A program made the translations under genes and the position numbers. The notes below the pieces were generated by a model that saw only the letters and a list, made by a program, of their open reading frames with translations, searched no databases and was not told where the DNA came from. DNA of 64,000 bases, taken from NCBI GenBank assembly GCA_963746265.1, contig CAVVAM010000012.1, positions 124,001 to 188,000 on the forward strand. The letters are read 5' to 3'. Shown one piece after another: positions 19,583 to 27,850 of this stretch. Numbering within the stretch: the first letter of the stretch is position 1; each line of letters begins with the position of its first letter. Origin of the DNA: Ilumatobacter sp963746265 (GTDB lineage Bacteria > Actinomycetota > Acidimicrobiia > Acidimicrobiales > Ilumatobacteraceae).

Positions 19583-20473
19583 ATGCGCATCGTCTCGCTC
19601 CTCCCCTCCGCCACCGAGATCCTGTTCGAACTCGGTCTGGGCGACGACGTCGTCGGCGTCACGTTCGAGTGCGACTTCCCCGACGAGGCGCGCACGAAGC
19701 GGATCGTCTCGACGTCGGCGCTGCCGGCGCAATTGACGCCTGCGGAGATCGACGCGGTCGTCAAGGAACGCATGGCGGCAGGCGAAGATCTCTACCGCCT
19801 CGACCGAGGCGCACTCGCCGAGATCGACCCCGAACTCGTCGTGACCCAGGATCTGTGTGCCGTCTGCGCCGTCGACGTGACCGAGGTCGACGACGCGTTG
19901 ACGTTCCTGGCGTGCAACTCGGAGGTCCTCACGCTCGACCCGATGACGCTCGACGAAGTGATCGATTCCGTGCATGCCGCCGGCGCCGCGACCGGCACGC
20001 AGGAGCGGGCGAACGAGATCATGCGTGGCCTCCGGGGACGGCTCGCAGGCGTGGCTCGGCGGGTCGACGGAGCGAACGAGCGCTCGGTCTTGATGCTCGA
20101 ATGGACCGATCCGGCTTTCACCGGCGGCCACTGGGTGCCCGACATGATCGAGGCGGCCGGCGGCATCTCGCTGCTCGGGTTCCCGGGTGCGAACTCGCAA
20201 GGTGTGGAATGGTCCGACATTCGTGACTGCGGCGCGGACGTGGTGATCGTCGCCCCGTGCGGCTTTCGCCTCGACGGTGCGAGCGAACTCGCACAGCAGG
20301 TCATCGACCGCGACCAGGTACCGCCGAACGCCGAGGTTTGGGCGATCGACGCCGACGCAGTGGTCGTGCGCCCCGGCCCCCGGGTCGTCGACGGCGTCGA
20401 GGTGATCGCGAAGATCCTGCACCCGGATCGATGCGGCGAACCCGACCCGCGCACCGCGCACCGGGTCCGCTGA
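19583..20473 (+). CDS. cobalamin-binding BtuF/TroA-like protein without signal peptide
   Basis: A 296-residue protein of the helical-backbone solute-binding family (Peripla_BP_2). It starts directly with MRIVSLLPSATEILFELGLGDDVVGVTFECD, the BtuF/FepB-type first strand, without any signal peptide or lipobox, and later shows GGHWVPDMIEAAGGISLLG and a long central helix. Such cytosolic relatives are commonly annotated as cobalamin-binding proteins. No ABC permease or ATPase is adjacent. Given the corrinoid-dependent operon 28 kb away, a role in handling cobalamin is attractive but unproven; iron-chelate binding is the alternative. Confidence 0.5.
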   Translation: MRIVSLLPSATEILFELGLGDDVVGVTFECDFPDEARTKRIVSTSALPAQLTPAEIDAVVKERMAAGEDLYRLDRGALAEIDPELVVTQDLCAVCAVDVTEVDDALTFLACNSEVLTLDPMTLDEVIDSVHAAGAATGTQERANEIMRGLRGRLAGVARRVDGANERSVLMLEWTDPAFTGGHWVPDMIEAAGGISLLGFPGANSQGVEWSDIRDCGADVVIVAPCGFRLDGASELAQQVIDRDQVPPNAEVWAIDADAVVVRPGPRVVDGVEVIAKILHPDRCGEPDPRTAHRVR

Positions 20474-20615
20474 ACGCCCGTCGCGGCAGCGATCCGTGCG
20501 TCGACGCACGCTGACTCGAGATTCCTCGTGGCGCGATCGGCGCTGCAGCTGACCGACCGCCGCCGGCCGATCTGCAGCAGCGTCTGGGCGGGGCGTCGGT
20601 GCCGTGCGCGATCGA

Positions 20616-21263
20616 TCAGGCGCTGGCGAGCGGCGAGCCGAGCCGCGCAGTGACCGCCTCGCGCACCTGCTGGTCGAACGAGCGCACGTGGGCTTCGACA
20701 GCGGCCGCGCTCGCCCGGGCCTCTCCCTTGCGGAGGAGATCGAGGATCTCGATGTGCTCGTCGACGGCGTGCCGGGTGTCAGCGACGTCGGCGAGGTACA
20801 TGTGCCAGACGCGGTCGCTGTGTGCGTAGAGGTTGTCCAGGGTGTCGGTGAGGAACCGGTTGCCGGCTGCGTCCCAGATGATCTCGTGGCAGCGGCGGTC
20901 GACGGCGAGCAGGTCCTCGGGCGGGATGCCCGCGCGCAGTGAGCCCTCGATCACGTCAGCCATCTCCGACCAGGCCTCGGCCGAACCGCGCCGACATGCC
21001 AGGCGAGCGACGTACGGCTCCATGACCGCGCGGGTCTCGTAGAGCAGCGAGAGCTCGTCGACGTCGATCGGCGACACGAACATGCCCTGGCGCGGGATCA
21101 CGGTCACGAATTGCTCACGGGCGAGCCGCAGCAGGGCCTCACGGATCGGTGTCCGGCCGATGCCGAGTGCCTGCTGCAGAGCATGTTCGCGGAGCACGTC
21201 GCCGGGCGCGAGCTCGAGCCGGACGATCATCCGGCGGATCCGGGCGTGGGCCTGTGCACTCAA
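20616..21263 (-). CDS. GntR-family (FadR-type) transcriptional regulator
   Basis: A regulator of about 215 residues. The N-terminal winged helix reads LSAQAHARIRRMIVRLELAPGDVLREHALQQALGIGRTPIREALLRLAREQFVTVIPRQGMFV, the FadR/VanR type. The C-terminal FCD effector domain has the metal-ligand pattern with D-x3-H (DRRCHEII) and two more histidines. The start is uncertain: TTG 21263 fits the domain, TTG 21296 would put the palindrome at 21286-21295 inside the gene. It is divergent from the dimethylglycine-dehydrogenase-like gene, so it probably controls that gene and etfBA, perhaps in response to an N-methyl amino acid. Confidence 0.5.
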   Translation of the reverse strand: MSAQAHARIRRMIVRLELAPGDVLREHALQQALGIGRTPIREALLRLAREQFVTVIPRQGMFVSPIDVDELSLLYETRAVMEPYVARLACRRGSAEAWSEMADVIEGSLRAGIPPEDLLAVDRRCHEIIWDAAGNRFLTDTLDNLYAHSDRVWHMYLADVADTRHAVDEHIEILDLLRKGEARASAAAVEAHVRSFDQQVREAVTARLGSPLASA

Positions 21264-21274
21264 GGATTCGGTCG

Positions 21275-21295
21275 TGATACATTCATGATATATCA
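21275..21295. promoter_or_regulatory. palindromic operator between GntR and DMGDH-like gene
   Basis: TGATATATCA (21286-21295) is a perfect 10-bp palindrome inside a conspicuously AT-rich patch, and it sits in a wider TGATA-N11-TATCA arrangement (21275-21295). FadR/VanR-type GntR proteins bind such short AT-rich palindromes. Its place in the divergent spacer supports autoregulation and control of 21345-25623. The assignment is inference from position and symmetry. Confidence 0.5.
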
Positions 21296-21344
21296 AGACC
21301 TGACGACGGGCGCAGCCCTTCGTCCGACCCGAGGGGAGCCTCAG

Positions 21345-23879
21345 GTGAGCGACACCGTTCCAACCTCCGCGAAGTGCGTGATCATCGGCGCCGGCATCGT
21401 CGGCAACTGCCTCGCCGGGCACCTGGCCAGGCTCGGCTGGACCGACATGGTACTGCTCGACAAGGGGCCGCTGCCGAACCCGGGCGGATCGACCGGTCAC
21501 GCGTCGAACTTCATCTTCCCCGTCGATCACAACAAGGAGATGGCGCTTCTCGGCGTGCAGTCGGCGAATCAGTACCGCGAGCTCGACCGGTCGGTCGACT
21601 CGGGCGGGATCGAGGTCGCCCGCACCCCGGAGCGCATGGACGAGTTCCAGCGCCGTATGACGTCGGCTGCGGCGTGGGGTGTCGAGGCGAAGCTGCTGAC
21701 ACCGGCCGAAGTGAAAGAGCTCGTGCCGTTCATCAACGACGACGTGATCCTCGGCGGCTTCTACTGCCCGACCGTGTCGGTGGTCGACTCGCTCGACACT
21801 GGCACGCTGTTCCGCAACGAGGCCGTCGAGAAGACCGGCATGCAGGTGTTCGCGAACACCGAAGTGCTCGACATCGAAACAGAGGATGAACCGGCGTCAG
21901 GTCTTCAGAGGGTCACGGCCGTCGTGACCGACAAGGGCCGCATCGAGGCCGAGTACGTCGTGATCGCGTGCGGCGTCTGGTCGAACCGGATCGCCAACAT
22001 GGCGGGTGCCACGATCCCGCTCGTGCCGGCCGTGCACCAGATGGCCGACGTCGGTCCGATGGACGTGCTCGTCGAGACGAACAACGAGATCGGCTACCCG
22101 ATCGTGCGCGACATGGACACGTTCTGCTACGAGCGCCAGTCGGCCGGGTCGATGGAGGTCGGCTCGTACGCCCACCGCCCGATCCTGCATCACCCCGACG
22201 ACATCCCCTCCAACGAGGAGGCCGCGCTCTCCCCCACCGAGATGCCGTTCACGCAGGACGACTTCGACCAGCAGATGGAGGAGGCGATCGAGCTGATGGA
22301 CATGCTCGGCGATGCCGAGATCAAGTACGCCATCAACGGCCTGCTCTCGTTGACGCCCGACGCGATGCCGTGCCTCGGTGAGACCGCCGAGGTGCGCAAC
22401 CTCTGGTCGGCCGCAGCCGTCTGGGTCAAGGAGGGCCCGGGCATGGCCCAGGTCGTGGCCGAGTGGATGACCTACGGCTACCCGCGTGTCATCGACGCCC
22501 ACGGCGCCGACATCGCCCGATTCTACGATCAGGAGCGCAACGACGAACACATCTGGAGCCGCGCCGCCGAGCACTTCAACAAGACGTACGGCATCGTGCA
22601 CCCGGCCGAGCAGTGGGAGAGCCGCCGCAACCTGCAGGTGTCGCCGCTGTTCTCGCGCCAGGAGGACCTGGGAGCGGTCTTCTTCCAGGCCCGCACCTGG
22701 GAGCGGCCACAGTGGTACGAGAGCAACGCCGACCTGATCGAGCGCTACGACATCGCCCAGCGCGAGGTCGAGTGGGACAACCGCTGGTGGAGCCCGATCA
22801 CGGTCGGCGAACACCTCAACATGCGATCGAACTGCGGCGTGGTCGACCTGTCGGCCTTCCAGCTGTTCGAGATCAGCGGCCCGGGTGCCGTCGAGTTCGC
22901 CGACTACCTGTCGGTGAACAAGATCGGCCCGGTCGGCCGGGCGACGTACACGCCGTGGCTCACGCCCGACGGCGGCTTCCACTCCGACCTCACGATGCAC
23001 CGCACGGGCGACGAGACGGTGCTCGTCGTGACCGGCGTGTTCGACGGCGGGCGCGATCTGCATTGGATGCGCAAGCACATGCCGAAGGACGGGTCGGTCA
23101 CCGTGACCGACCGGACACTCGAGATCTCGACGCTCGGCTTCTGGGGTCCGGAGGCGCCCGCAGTGCTCGCCCAGCTCACCGACGCCGATCTCAGCCAGCA
23201 GGGGTCGCCGTACGGTGGACTCGTGAACGTGCAGTTGAACTGCGCCGGCGAGCAGATCGACGCGACGCTGTTCCGGATCTCGTACGTCGGCGACACCGGC
23301 TGGGAGATCTCCGTCGCCTGGGACGATGCGCCGAAGCTGTGGGACGCCCTCATGGCGGCCGGCGCCGACCACGGCATCCGGCCGACCGGTGGTGGCGTGT
23401 ACGGCACGTCCGGACGCCTCGAGAAGGGCTACCGCCTACAAGGGGCCGAACTCGAGAGCGAGTACAACCCGCTCGAGGCCGGCCTCGCCCGCCCCAAGGT
23501 GAAGTCGGCCGACTTCATCGGCAAGGCGGCGTACCTGGCCGCACGCGAGCGGGGCGAGCCCGAGGTGCACATGTGCACGCTCATCGTCGAGGACCAGACC
23601 GACTCGCAGGGCCGCGTGCGTTGGATGCAGGGGGGCAACGAGCCGATCTGCGATCTCGACGGCAACGTCATCTTCGACTCGCACGGACGGGTCTCGCGGG
23701 TCACCTCGGCCGGTTACGGCCCGTCCGTGGGCAAGCACCTGCTGATGGCCTACCTGCCGACCGACCACGCGGCGCCCGGCACCGCCCTGCAGGTGATGTA
23801 CATGAACGAGCTGTTCCCCGTGACGGTCGTGGGAACCGGCAGCGCGTTCGATCCCGACGACACCCGGCTCAAGGGCTAG
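21345..23879 (+). CDS. dimethylglycine/sarcosine dehydrogenase-like FAD-GcvT fusion
   Basis: An 844-residue two-part flavoprotein. Residues 1-400 are a DAO-type FAD domain (VIIGAGIVGNCLAGHLARLGW; GGSTGHASN with the His that binds FAD covalently in mammalian DMGDH). Residues 430-844 are an FAO_M/GcvT-like folate domain (RTYTPW-type segment, GYRLQGAELESEYNPLEAGL). The family oxidatively removes N-methyl groups from dimethylglycine, sarcosine or related amines and hands the carbon to tetrahydrofolate, passing electrons to ETF. Start GTG 21345 has GGGGAG upstream. etfB follows after 2 bp, which supports an ETF-linked dehydrogenase rather than an oxidase. The exact substrate is unknown. Confidence 0.5.
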   Translation: MSDTVPTSAKCVIIGAGIVGNCLAGHLARLGWTDMVLLDKGPLPNPGGSTGHASNFIFPVDHNKEMALLGVQSANQYRELDRSVDSGGIEVARTPERMDEFQRRMTSAAAWGVEAKLLTPAEVKELVPFINDDVILGGFYCPTVSVVDSLDTGTLFRNEAVEKTGMQVFANTEVLDIETEDEPASGLQRVTAVVTDKGRIEAEYVVIACGVWSNRIANMAGATIPLVPAVHQMADVGPMDVLVETNNEIGYPIVRDMDTFCYERQSAGSMEVGSYAHRPILHHPDDIPSNEEAALSPTEMPFTQDDFDQQMEEAIELMDMLGDAEIKYAINGLLSLTPDAMPCLGETAEVRNLWSAAAVWVKEGPGMAQVVAEWMTYGYPRVIDAHGADIARFYDQERNDEHIWSRAAEHFNKTYGIVHPAEQWESRRNLQVSPLFSRQEDLGAVFFQARTWERPQWYESNADLIERYDIAQREVEWDNRWWSPITVGEHLNMRSNCGVVDLSAFQLFEISGPGAVEFADYLSVNKIGPVGRATYTPWLTPDGGFHSDLTMHRTGDETVLVVTGVFDGGRDLHWMRKHMPKDGSVTVTDRTLEISTLGFWGPEAPAVLAQLTDADLSQQGSPYGGLVNVQLNCAGEQIDATLFRISYVGDTGWEISVAWDDAPKLWDALMAAGADHGIRPTGGGVYGTSGRLEKGYRLQGAELESEYNPLEAGLARPKVKSADFIGKAAYLAARERGEPEVHMCTLIVEDQTDSQGRVRWMQGGNEPICDLDGNVIFDSHGRVSRVTSAGYGPSVGKHLLMAYLPTDHAAPGTALQVMYMNELFPVTVVGTGSAFDPDDTRLKG

Positions 23880-23881
23880 CC

Positions 23882-24646
23882 ATGCGAGTTCTGGTGTGCG
23901 TGAAACGGGTCCCGGCCCCCGGCGCCAAGATCAACATCACGGCCGACGGCCAGCGAGTCGACACCACCAACCTCGGGTTCACGATGAGCCCGCACGAGGA
24001 GTGCGCGGTCGAAGCCGGCGCCCAGCTCGTCGAGGCCCACGGCGGCGAGGCGACGGTGCTGACCCTGGGACCGGCCGAAGCCGAGGAGCAGGTCCGATAC
24101 GCCGTCAGCGTCGGCATGCAGCACGGGGTCGTGATGCCGATCTCCGGCGACGAGTGGGATCCGCAGCGCACGGCGCAGGCGATCACATCGGCGGTCCGCG
24201 ACCTCGAGGCCACCGACGGCCCGTTCGATCTCGTGCTGTTCGGCAACGAGTCGGCAGACGCCGGAGGGTTCCAGGTCGGGATCCGCGTCGCCTACTCGCT
24301 CGCACGGCCGATGGTCAACGGTGCCAAGGCGCTGTCCGTCGACGGCGCGATCGCCCACGTCGAACGGGAGGCTGACGCAGGCCGGGAGACGTACGAACTC
24401 CCCCTGCCTGCTGTCGTCGGCATCAAGGAAGGCATCAACCTGCCTCGATACCCGACGATGAAGGGTCGGCTGGCGTCGAAGAAGGCGGAGGTCGCAACGG
24501 TCGAGCCGATCGGGGATGCTGGTGGGCTCCGCAAGATCGACCTGCAGCCGCCACCCGAGCGAAAATCGGACACGGTGATCCTGGGCACCGGCCCCGACGC
24601 TGCGCCCGCCGTGGTCGACGTGCTCGAAGAGATCGGGGTGCTCTGA
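23882..24646 (+). CDS. etfB: electron transfer flavoprotein beta subunit
   Basis: A 254-residue EtfB/FixA protein. It begins MRVLVCVKRVPAPGAKINIT, has the signature region LFGNESADAGGFQVGIRVAYSL for AMP/partner binding, and the recognition loop LPAVVGIKEGINLPRYPTMKGRLASKK, where dehydrogenases dock. It forms a heterodimer with the EtfA encoded next (TGATG overlap) and carries electrons from flavoprotein dehydrogenases to the respiratory quinone pool. Position right after the dimethylglycine-dehydrogenase-like gene suggests a dedicated ETF for N-methyl oxidation. A long frame begins upstream inside that gene; the true start is the ATG at 23882. Confidence 0.5.
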   Translation: MRVLVCVKRVPAPGAKINITADGQRVDTTNLGFTMSPHEECAVEAGAQLVEAHGGEATVLTLGPAEAEEQVRYAVSVGMQHGVVMPISGDEWDPQRTAQAITSAVRDLEATDGPFDLVLFGNESADAGGFQVGIRVAYSLARPMVNGAKALSVDGAIAHVEREADAGRETYELPLPAVVGIKEGINLPRYPTMKGRLASKKAEVATVEPIGDAGGLRKIDLQPPPERKSDTVILGTGPDAAPAVVDVLEEIGVL

Positions 24647-25623
24647 TGGGTGCCGTCCTCGTGGTCGTCGAACACGACAGGGGCAACCTGGCACCGGCCT
24701 CACTGGAAGCGATGACGGCAGCACGGTCGTTGGCCGAGCAGCTCGGCGGCACGGTCGAGGCGCTCACGATCGGCGCTGCGGCCGACGGTCTCGCGGGCGA
24801 GCTGGCGGCGCACGGCGCAGATCGTCTCCACCAGGCACACGACGACCTCCTCGTGGATTACGGGCCGGAGGCATGGGGTGACGTCGTCGCCCAGGCGGTG
24901 CGGGCGCTGTCGCCGTCCGTGGTGCTCGCGACGGGCACGGATCGTGGCAACGAGGTGCTCGCCCAGGCGGCCGCTCGGCTCGACCTGCCGTTCTCGGCCA
25001 ACGCCACCGAATTCCGCCCCGGCGACTCGTTCGAGATGACCCGCGTCCGGTGGGGCGGCTCGCTCCTGGAGAACGCCGCGCTGACGGGCGAGGTGAAGCT
25101 CGTGACGGTCGCCCATCACGCCGTCGAGGCCACCCCTGCCGAAGCGGCCGGCACGGGAGCGACCGTCCCGCTGACCGTCGATCTCGACCCGTCGCTGGCC
25201 CGCACCATGGTCAAGGGCCGCGTCGAGCGTGAAGCCGGGGTGACGTTGGCGACGGCGCCGGTCGTCGTGGGTGGCGGCCGGGGTGTCGGCTCCCCCGAGG
25301 CGTTCACCCCACTCCAGGAGCTCGCCGACGAGCTCGGCGGCGTCGTGGGCTGCTCGCGAGCCGTGACCAACAACGGTTGGCGCAACCACACCGACCAGGT
25401 CGGACAGACCGGAACCCGCATCGCCCCCGACGTCTACTTCGCATGCGGCATCTCCGGCGCGATCCAGCACTGGGTCGGGGCGATGGCGAGCAAGAACATC
25501 ATCGCCATCAACACCGACCAGCAGGCCAACATGGTGAGCAAGGCGGGGTACGCGGTGATCGCCGACCTCCACCAGATGGTCCCGGCGATCACCGAGGAGA
25601 TCCGTCGTCGCCGAGCCGGCTGA
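24646..25623 (+). CDS. etfA: electron transfer flavoprotein alpha subunit
   Basis: A 325-residue EtfA/FixB. The N-terminal domain begins MGAVLVVVEHDRGNLAPASLEAMTAARSLAEQLGG. The C-terminal FAD domain has the full signature: VVVGGGRGVG, LADELGGVVGCSRAVTNNGW, QVGQTGTRIAPDVYFACGISGAIQH and NIIAINTDQQANMVSKAGYAVIADL. Start ATG overlaps the etfB stop by one base, so the subunits are translationally coupled. No ETF:quinone oxidoreductase is visible in the window, so electrons must leave through a partner coded elsewhere. Confidence 0.5.
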   Translation: MGAVLVVVEHDRGNLAPASLEAMTAARSLAEQLGGTVEALTIGAAADGLAGELAAHGADRLHQAHDDLLVDYGPEAWGDVVAQAVRALSPSVVLATGTDRGNEVLAQAAARLDLPFSANATEFRPGDSFEMTRVRWGGSLLENAALTGEVKLVTVAHHAVEATPAEAAGTGATVPLTVDLDPSLARTMVKGRVEREAGVTLATAPVVVGGGRGVGSPEAFTPLQELADELGGVVGCSRAVTNNGWRNHTDQVGQTGTRIAPDVYFACGISGAIQHWVGAMASKNIIAINTDQQANMVSKAGYAVIADLHQMVPAITEEIRRRRAG

Positions 25624-25652
25624 CGGTTGCCGCTCCGTGCGAGGATGGCGAG

Positions 25653-26075
25653 ATGGACCCAATCGAGATGCACCAGCGTGCCCTGGCGACCTTCGCCTCC
25701 ATGCTCGCTCAGGTCGGTGATGGCGATCTGTCGTCGCCGACGCCATGCACGGACTGGACGGTCGGCGATCTGATCGCGCACGTCGTCGACGGCACTCGGT
25801 CGAGCGCAGTCCGCGTGGGCGCGTCCGAGCCGCCATCACCGGGCGGCGAGGGCGGCGATCGCGTCGCTGCCCTCGCTGCCGCTGCAGATCGCGCCGGCGC
25901 TGCGTTCTCGGCCGACGGAGCCCGTGATCGAACGGTGACCCTGCCATTCGGCGACGTCCCGGCGTCCGTCTTCTTGGCGATTCGTTCCGGCGACCTGTAT
26001 ACGCACGGTTGGGACCTGGCGACGGCCATCGGTGCCGACACCGACCTGGACGCGGAACTCGGTCGCACGGTCTGA
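25653..26075 (+). CDS. TIGR03086/maleylpyruvate isomerase-like protein, short
   Basis: A 140-residue DinB-superfamily protein. MHQRALATFASMLAQVGDGDLSSPTPCTDWTVGDLIAHVVDGT is the standard N-terminus with the first metal His, and SGDLYTHGWDLATAIG carries the second. Typical members run to about 180-200 residues; here the frame stops at ELGRTV, where others continue with another helix. It may be a C-terminally truncated gene or a short natural variant. The next gene starts 12 bp downstream. Function unknown, probably a thiol-dependent transferase or metal protein. Confidence 0.5.
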   Translation: MDPIEMHQRALATFASMLAQVGDGDLSSPTPCTDWTVGDLIAHVVDGTRSSAVRVGASEPPSPGGEGGDRVAALAAAADRAGAAFSADGARDRTVTLPFGDVPASVFLAIRSGDLYTHGWDLATAIGADTDLDAELGRTV

Positions 26076-26087
26076 GCGAGCCGTCGG

Positions 26088-26573
26088 ATGGAGTGGACGG
26101 TGCGACCGGCACGCGACGACGAGTTCGAAGCGTGGACCCGGCTCTATCGCGGATATGCGGCGTTCTACGGGACGGCGACGTCGGACGAACATCAGCGCCA
26201 GATCTGGTCGTGGATCCACGACGACCGGTCGATCGAGTGCCTCATCGCAGTGCCGGTCGCCGACGGCAACGAGGTCGGCGAGCCACAGGGGCTCGCGCAC
26301 CTTCGCGAGTGGGTCCGGCCGTTGCGTGGCGTCGTCGCCGGCTACCTCGACGACCTGTTCGTCGACCCGGATCACCGGGGGACCGGCGCCGTCGACGCAC
26401 TCTACGACGCGATGAACGCGCTGGCGATCGACAGAGGGTGGGCGGTCGTCCGGTGGACCACGGCCGACGACAACTACCGAGCCCGAGCCGTGTACGACCG
26501 CCTCGCCGCGCGGACGACGTGGATCACCTACGACATGACGCCGACCGGCCAGACCGGCTCGGCAGCGACCTGA
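26088..26573 (+). CDS. GNAT-family N-acetyltransferase
   Basis: A 161-residue GNAT protein. It starts MEWTVRPARDDEFEAWTRLYRGYAAFYG; the acetyl-CoA-binding region is YLDDLFVDPDHRGTGAVDALYDAMNALA (about residues 85-112), a close match to the R-x2-G-x-G/A motif, and the C-terminal strand includes YRARAVYDRLAART. It transfers an acetyl group to an unknown amine. It sits in a tight run with the TIGR03086-like gene upstream and a methyltransferase gene 10 bp downstream. Confidence 0.5.
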   Translation: MEWTVRPARDDEFEAWTRLYRGYAAFYGTATSDEHQRQIWSWIHDDRSIECLIAVPVADGNEVGEPQGLAHLREWVRPLRGVVAGYLDDLFVDPDHRGTGAVDALYDAMNALAIDRGWAVVRWTTADDNYRARAVYDRLAARTTWITYDMTPTGQTGSAAT

Positions 26574-26583
26574 GGGCACCGAG

Positions 26584-27204
26584 ATGCCGGACGACGACCA
26601 CCGGCTCGCCAATCCGCTCGAGCGGGCACGCCGTCTCAGGTCGGTAGATGGCGCGAGGGAGCTGTACGAGAGCTGGGCGGAGCGTTACGACGCCGACGTG
26701 TTCGACACGATGGGCGTGACCGGTAGCCGCCGCATCGCCGACCTCCTCGCCGAACACGTGACGAACCGGCAGACACCGGTGGTCGACCTCGGATGCGGTA
26801 CGGGCGTGGTGGGCCGGCACCTCGCCGAACACGGATTCAGCTCGCTGACGGGCATCGACCTCTCGCCCGCGATGCTCGCCGTCGCCGAGCGTCGCGACGT
26901 GTACGAACTGCTCATCGAAGGTGACCTCAACGACCCGCCGGCCTTGCCGCAACGGTTCGCCGCATCGGTCTCGGCGGGGATGTTCACCGCCGGCCACGTC
27001 TCGGCCGACGCGGTCCCCGGACTGCTGGCCTTGCTCGCCCCCGGCGCAACGATCGCCTGGGCGGTCGCGCCGCCGTCCTGGAGCGACTTCAGGTCGGCAC
27101 TCCGAGCCGCATCGGTCGAGATCGTCACCAGCGCACCCGTCCCGATCCGGCGCGACGGCGACGATCGGTCGCACATGGTGATCGGCCGACTGCCGACCAC
27201 CTGA
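26584..27204 (+). CDS. SAM-dependent class I methyltransferase
   Basis: A 206-residue Rossmann methyltransferase. Motif I is VVDLGCGTGVVGRHLAEHG (about residues 61-79), followed by LTGIDLSPAMLAVAERR (motif II acidic residue) and GDLNDP. Start 26584 has GAGGG shortly upstream. The substrate is not readable; relatives include small-molecule and Williams-Beuren-region-like methyltransferases. It is the last gene of the short run 25653-27204; a degraded minus-strand gene follows. Confidence 0.5.
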   Translation: MPDDDHRLANPLERARRLRSVDGARELYESWAERYDADVFDTMGVTGSRRIADLLAEHVTNRQTPVVDLGCGTGVVGRHLAEHGFSSLTGIDLSPAMLAVAERRDVYELLIEGDLNDPPALPQRFAASVSAGMFTAGHVSADAVPGLLALLAPGATIAWAVAPPSWSDFRSALRAASVEIVTSAPVPIRRDGDDRSHMVIGRLPTT

Positions 27205-27229
27205 CCCACCTGACAACCAGTGGTTCGCT

Positions 27230-27807
27230 GGACGGTGGGAGCGTCGCCATCGACCCGGGCGAACGGCCGACGAGTTCGTTCCGCCGGTGCCGACGGTCTG
27301 GATCTCGTCCACGTCGTCGGGCCTCGCCGTCGTCCGCTGGTTGATCTCCGGCGGCAAACCCGCACCCGAGCCGTCGGACGTCTCCCAGGTGTCGGACCGG
27401 CCGGACGTGACGGTGATCGTCAGGTCGGCATCGACGTCGCCGGTGGTGCGGCGAGTGTGTCCGCACGGTCCCTCGGCCACGGTGTCCGGGTCGGTGAACG
27501 GGGTACCCGCACCGTCGCAATCGATCACGGCTGCGTCGTTGCCGAGATCGAATGCCGTGGACTCCCACCGGGCCGTGCCTCGCAGCCGGAGTGGCCCGGG
27601 CGTCCCGTCGGCCACGATCGGGCACGGATCGTCGACCGCCCGCCACGGGAAGAGGTCGACGGACGCCCGATCGGGCGGCCCGATCTCGGGTTCGGGCCGG
27701 TGGATCGGCGGCTCGTTGCCGGGCCGGTGGAGCAGAGACGTTTCGACGCCCTGTGCGTCTCGGCCACCGCGTCGACGAGCACGATCGCTCCTGCGGTTCG
27801 GAAGCAC
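27230..27807 (-). pseudogene. remnant of a secreted-protein gene (C-terminal domain)
   Basis: The minus frame from about 27807 to 27230 codes for a protein-like sequence with GC-rich third positions: a short Pro-rich stretch, then FPWRAVDDPCPIVADG, GTARWESTAFDLG, GTPFTDPDTVAEGPCGHT and GDVDADLTITVTSG, ending near DEIQTVGTG. The two Cys spaced across a beta-rich segment and the GEIQ-type end resemble the C-terminal domain of exported actinobacterial proteins of unknown function. No convincing signal peptide is upstream, and the frame runs on without a natural stop into the neighbouring gene's antisense. I read it as a 5'- and 3'-damaged gene. Confidence 0.5.
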
Positions 27808-27850
27808 TTCCGGTCATCCGTTCCCGATCGGCACGGTCAACCGTGCCGGA

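Noticed and set aside
22463..24646. A 727-codon plus frame ending at the etfB stop
   Set aside because: The first two thirds are out of frame with the dehydrogenase; only the part from 23882 is EtfB.
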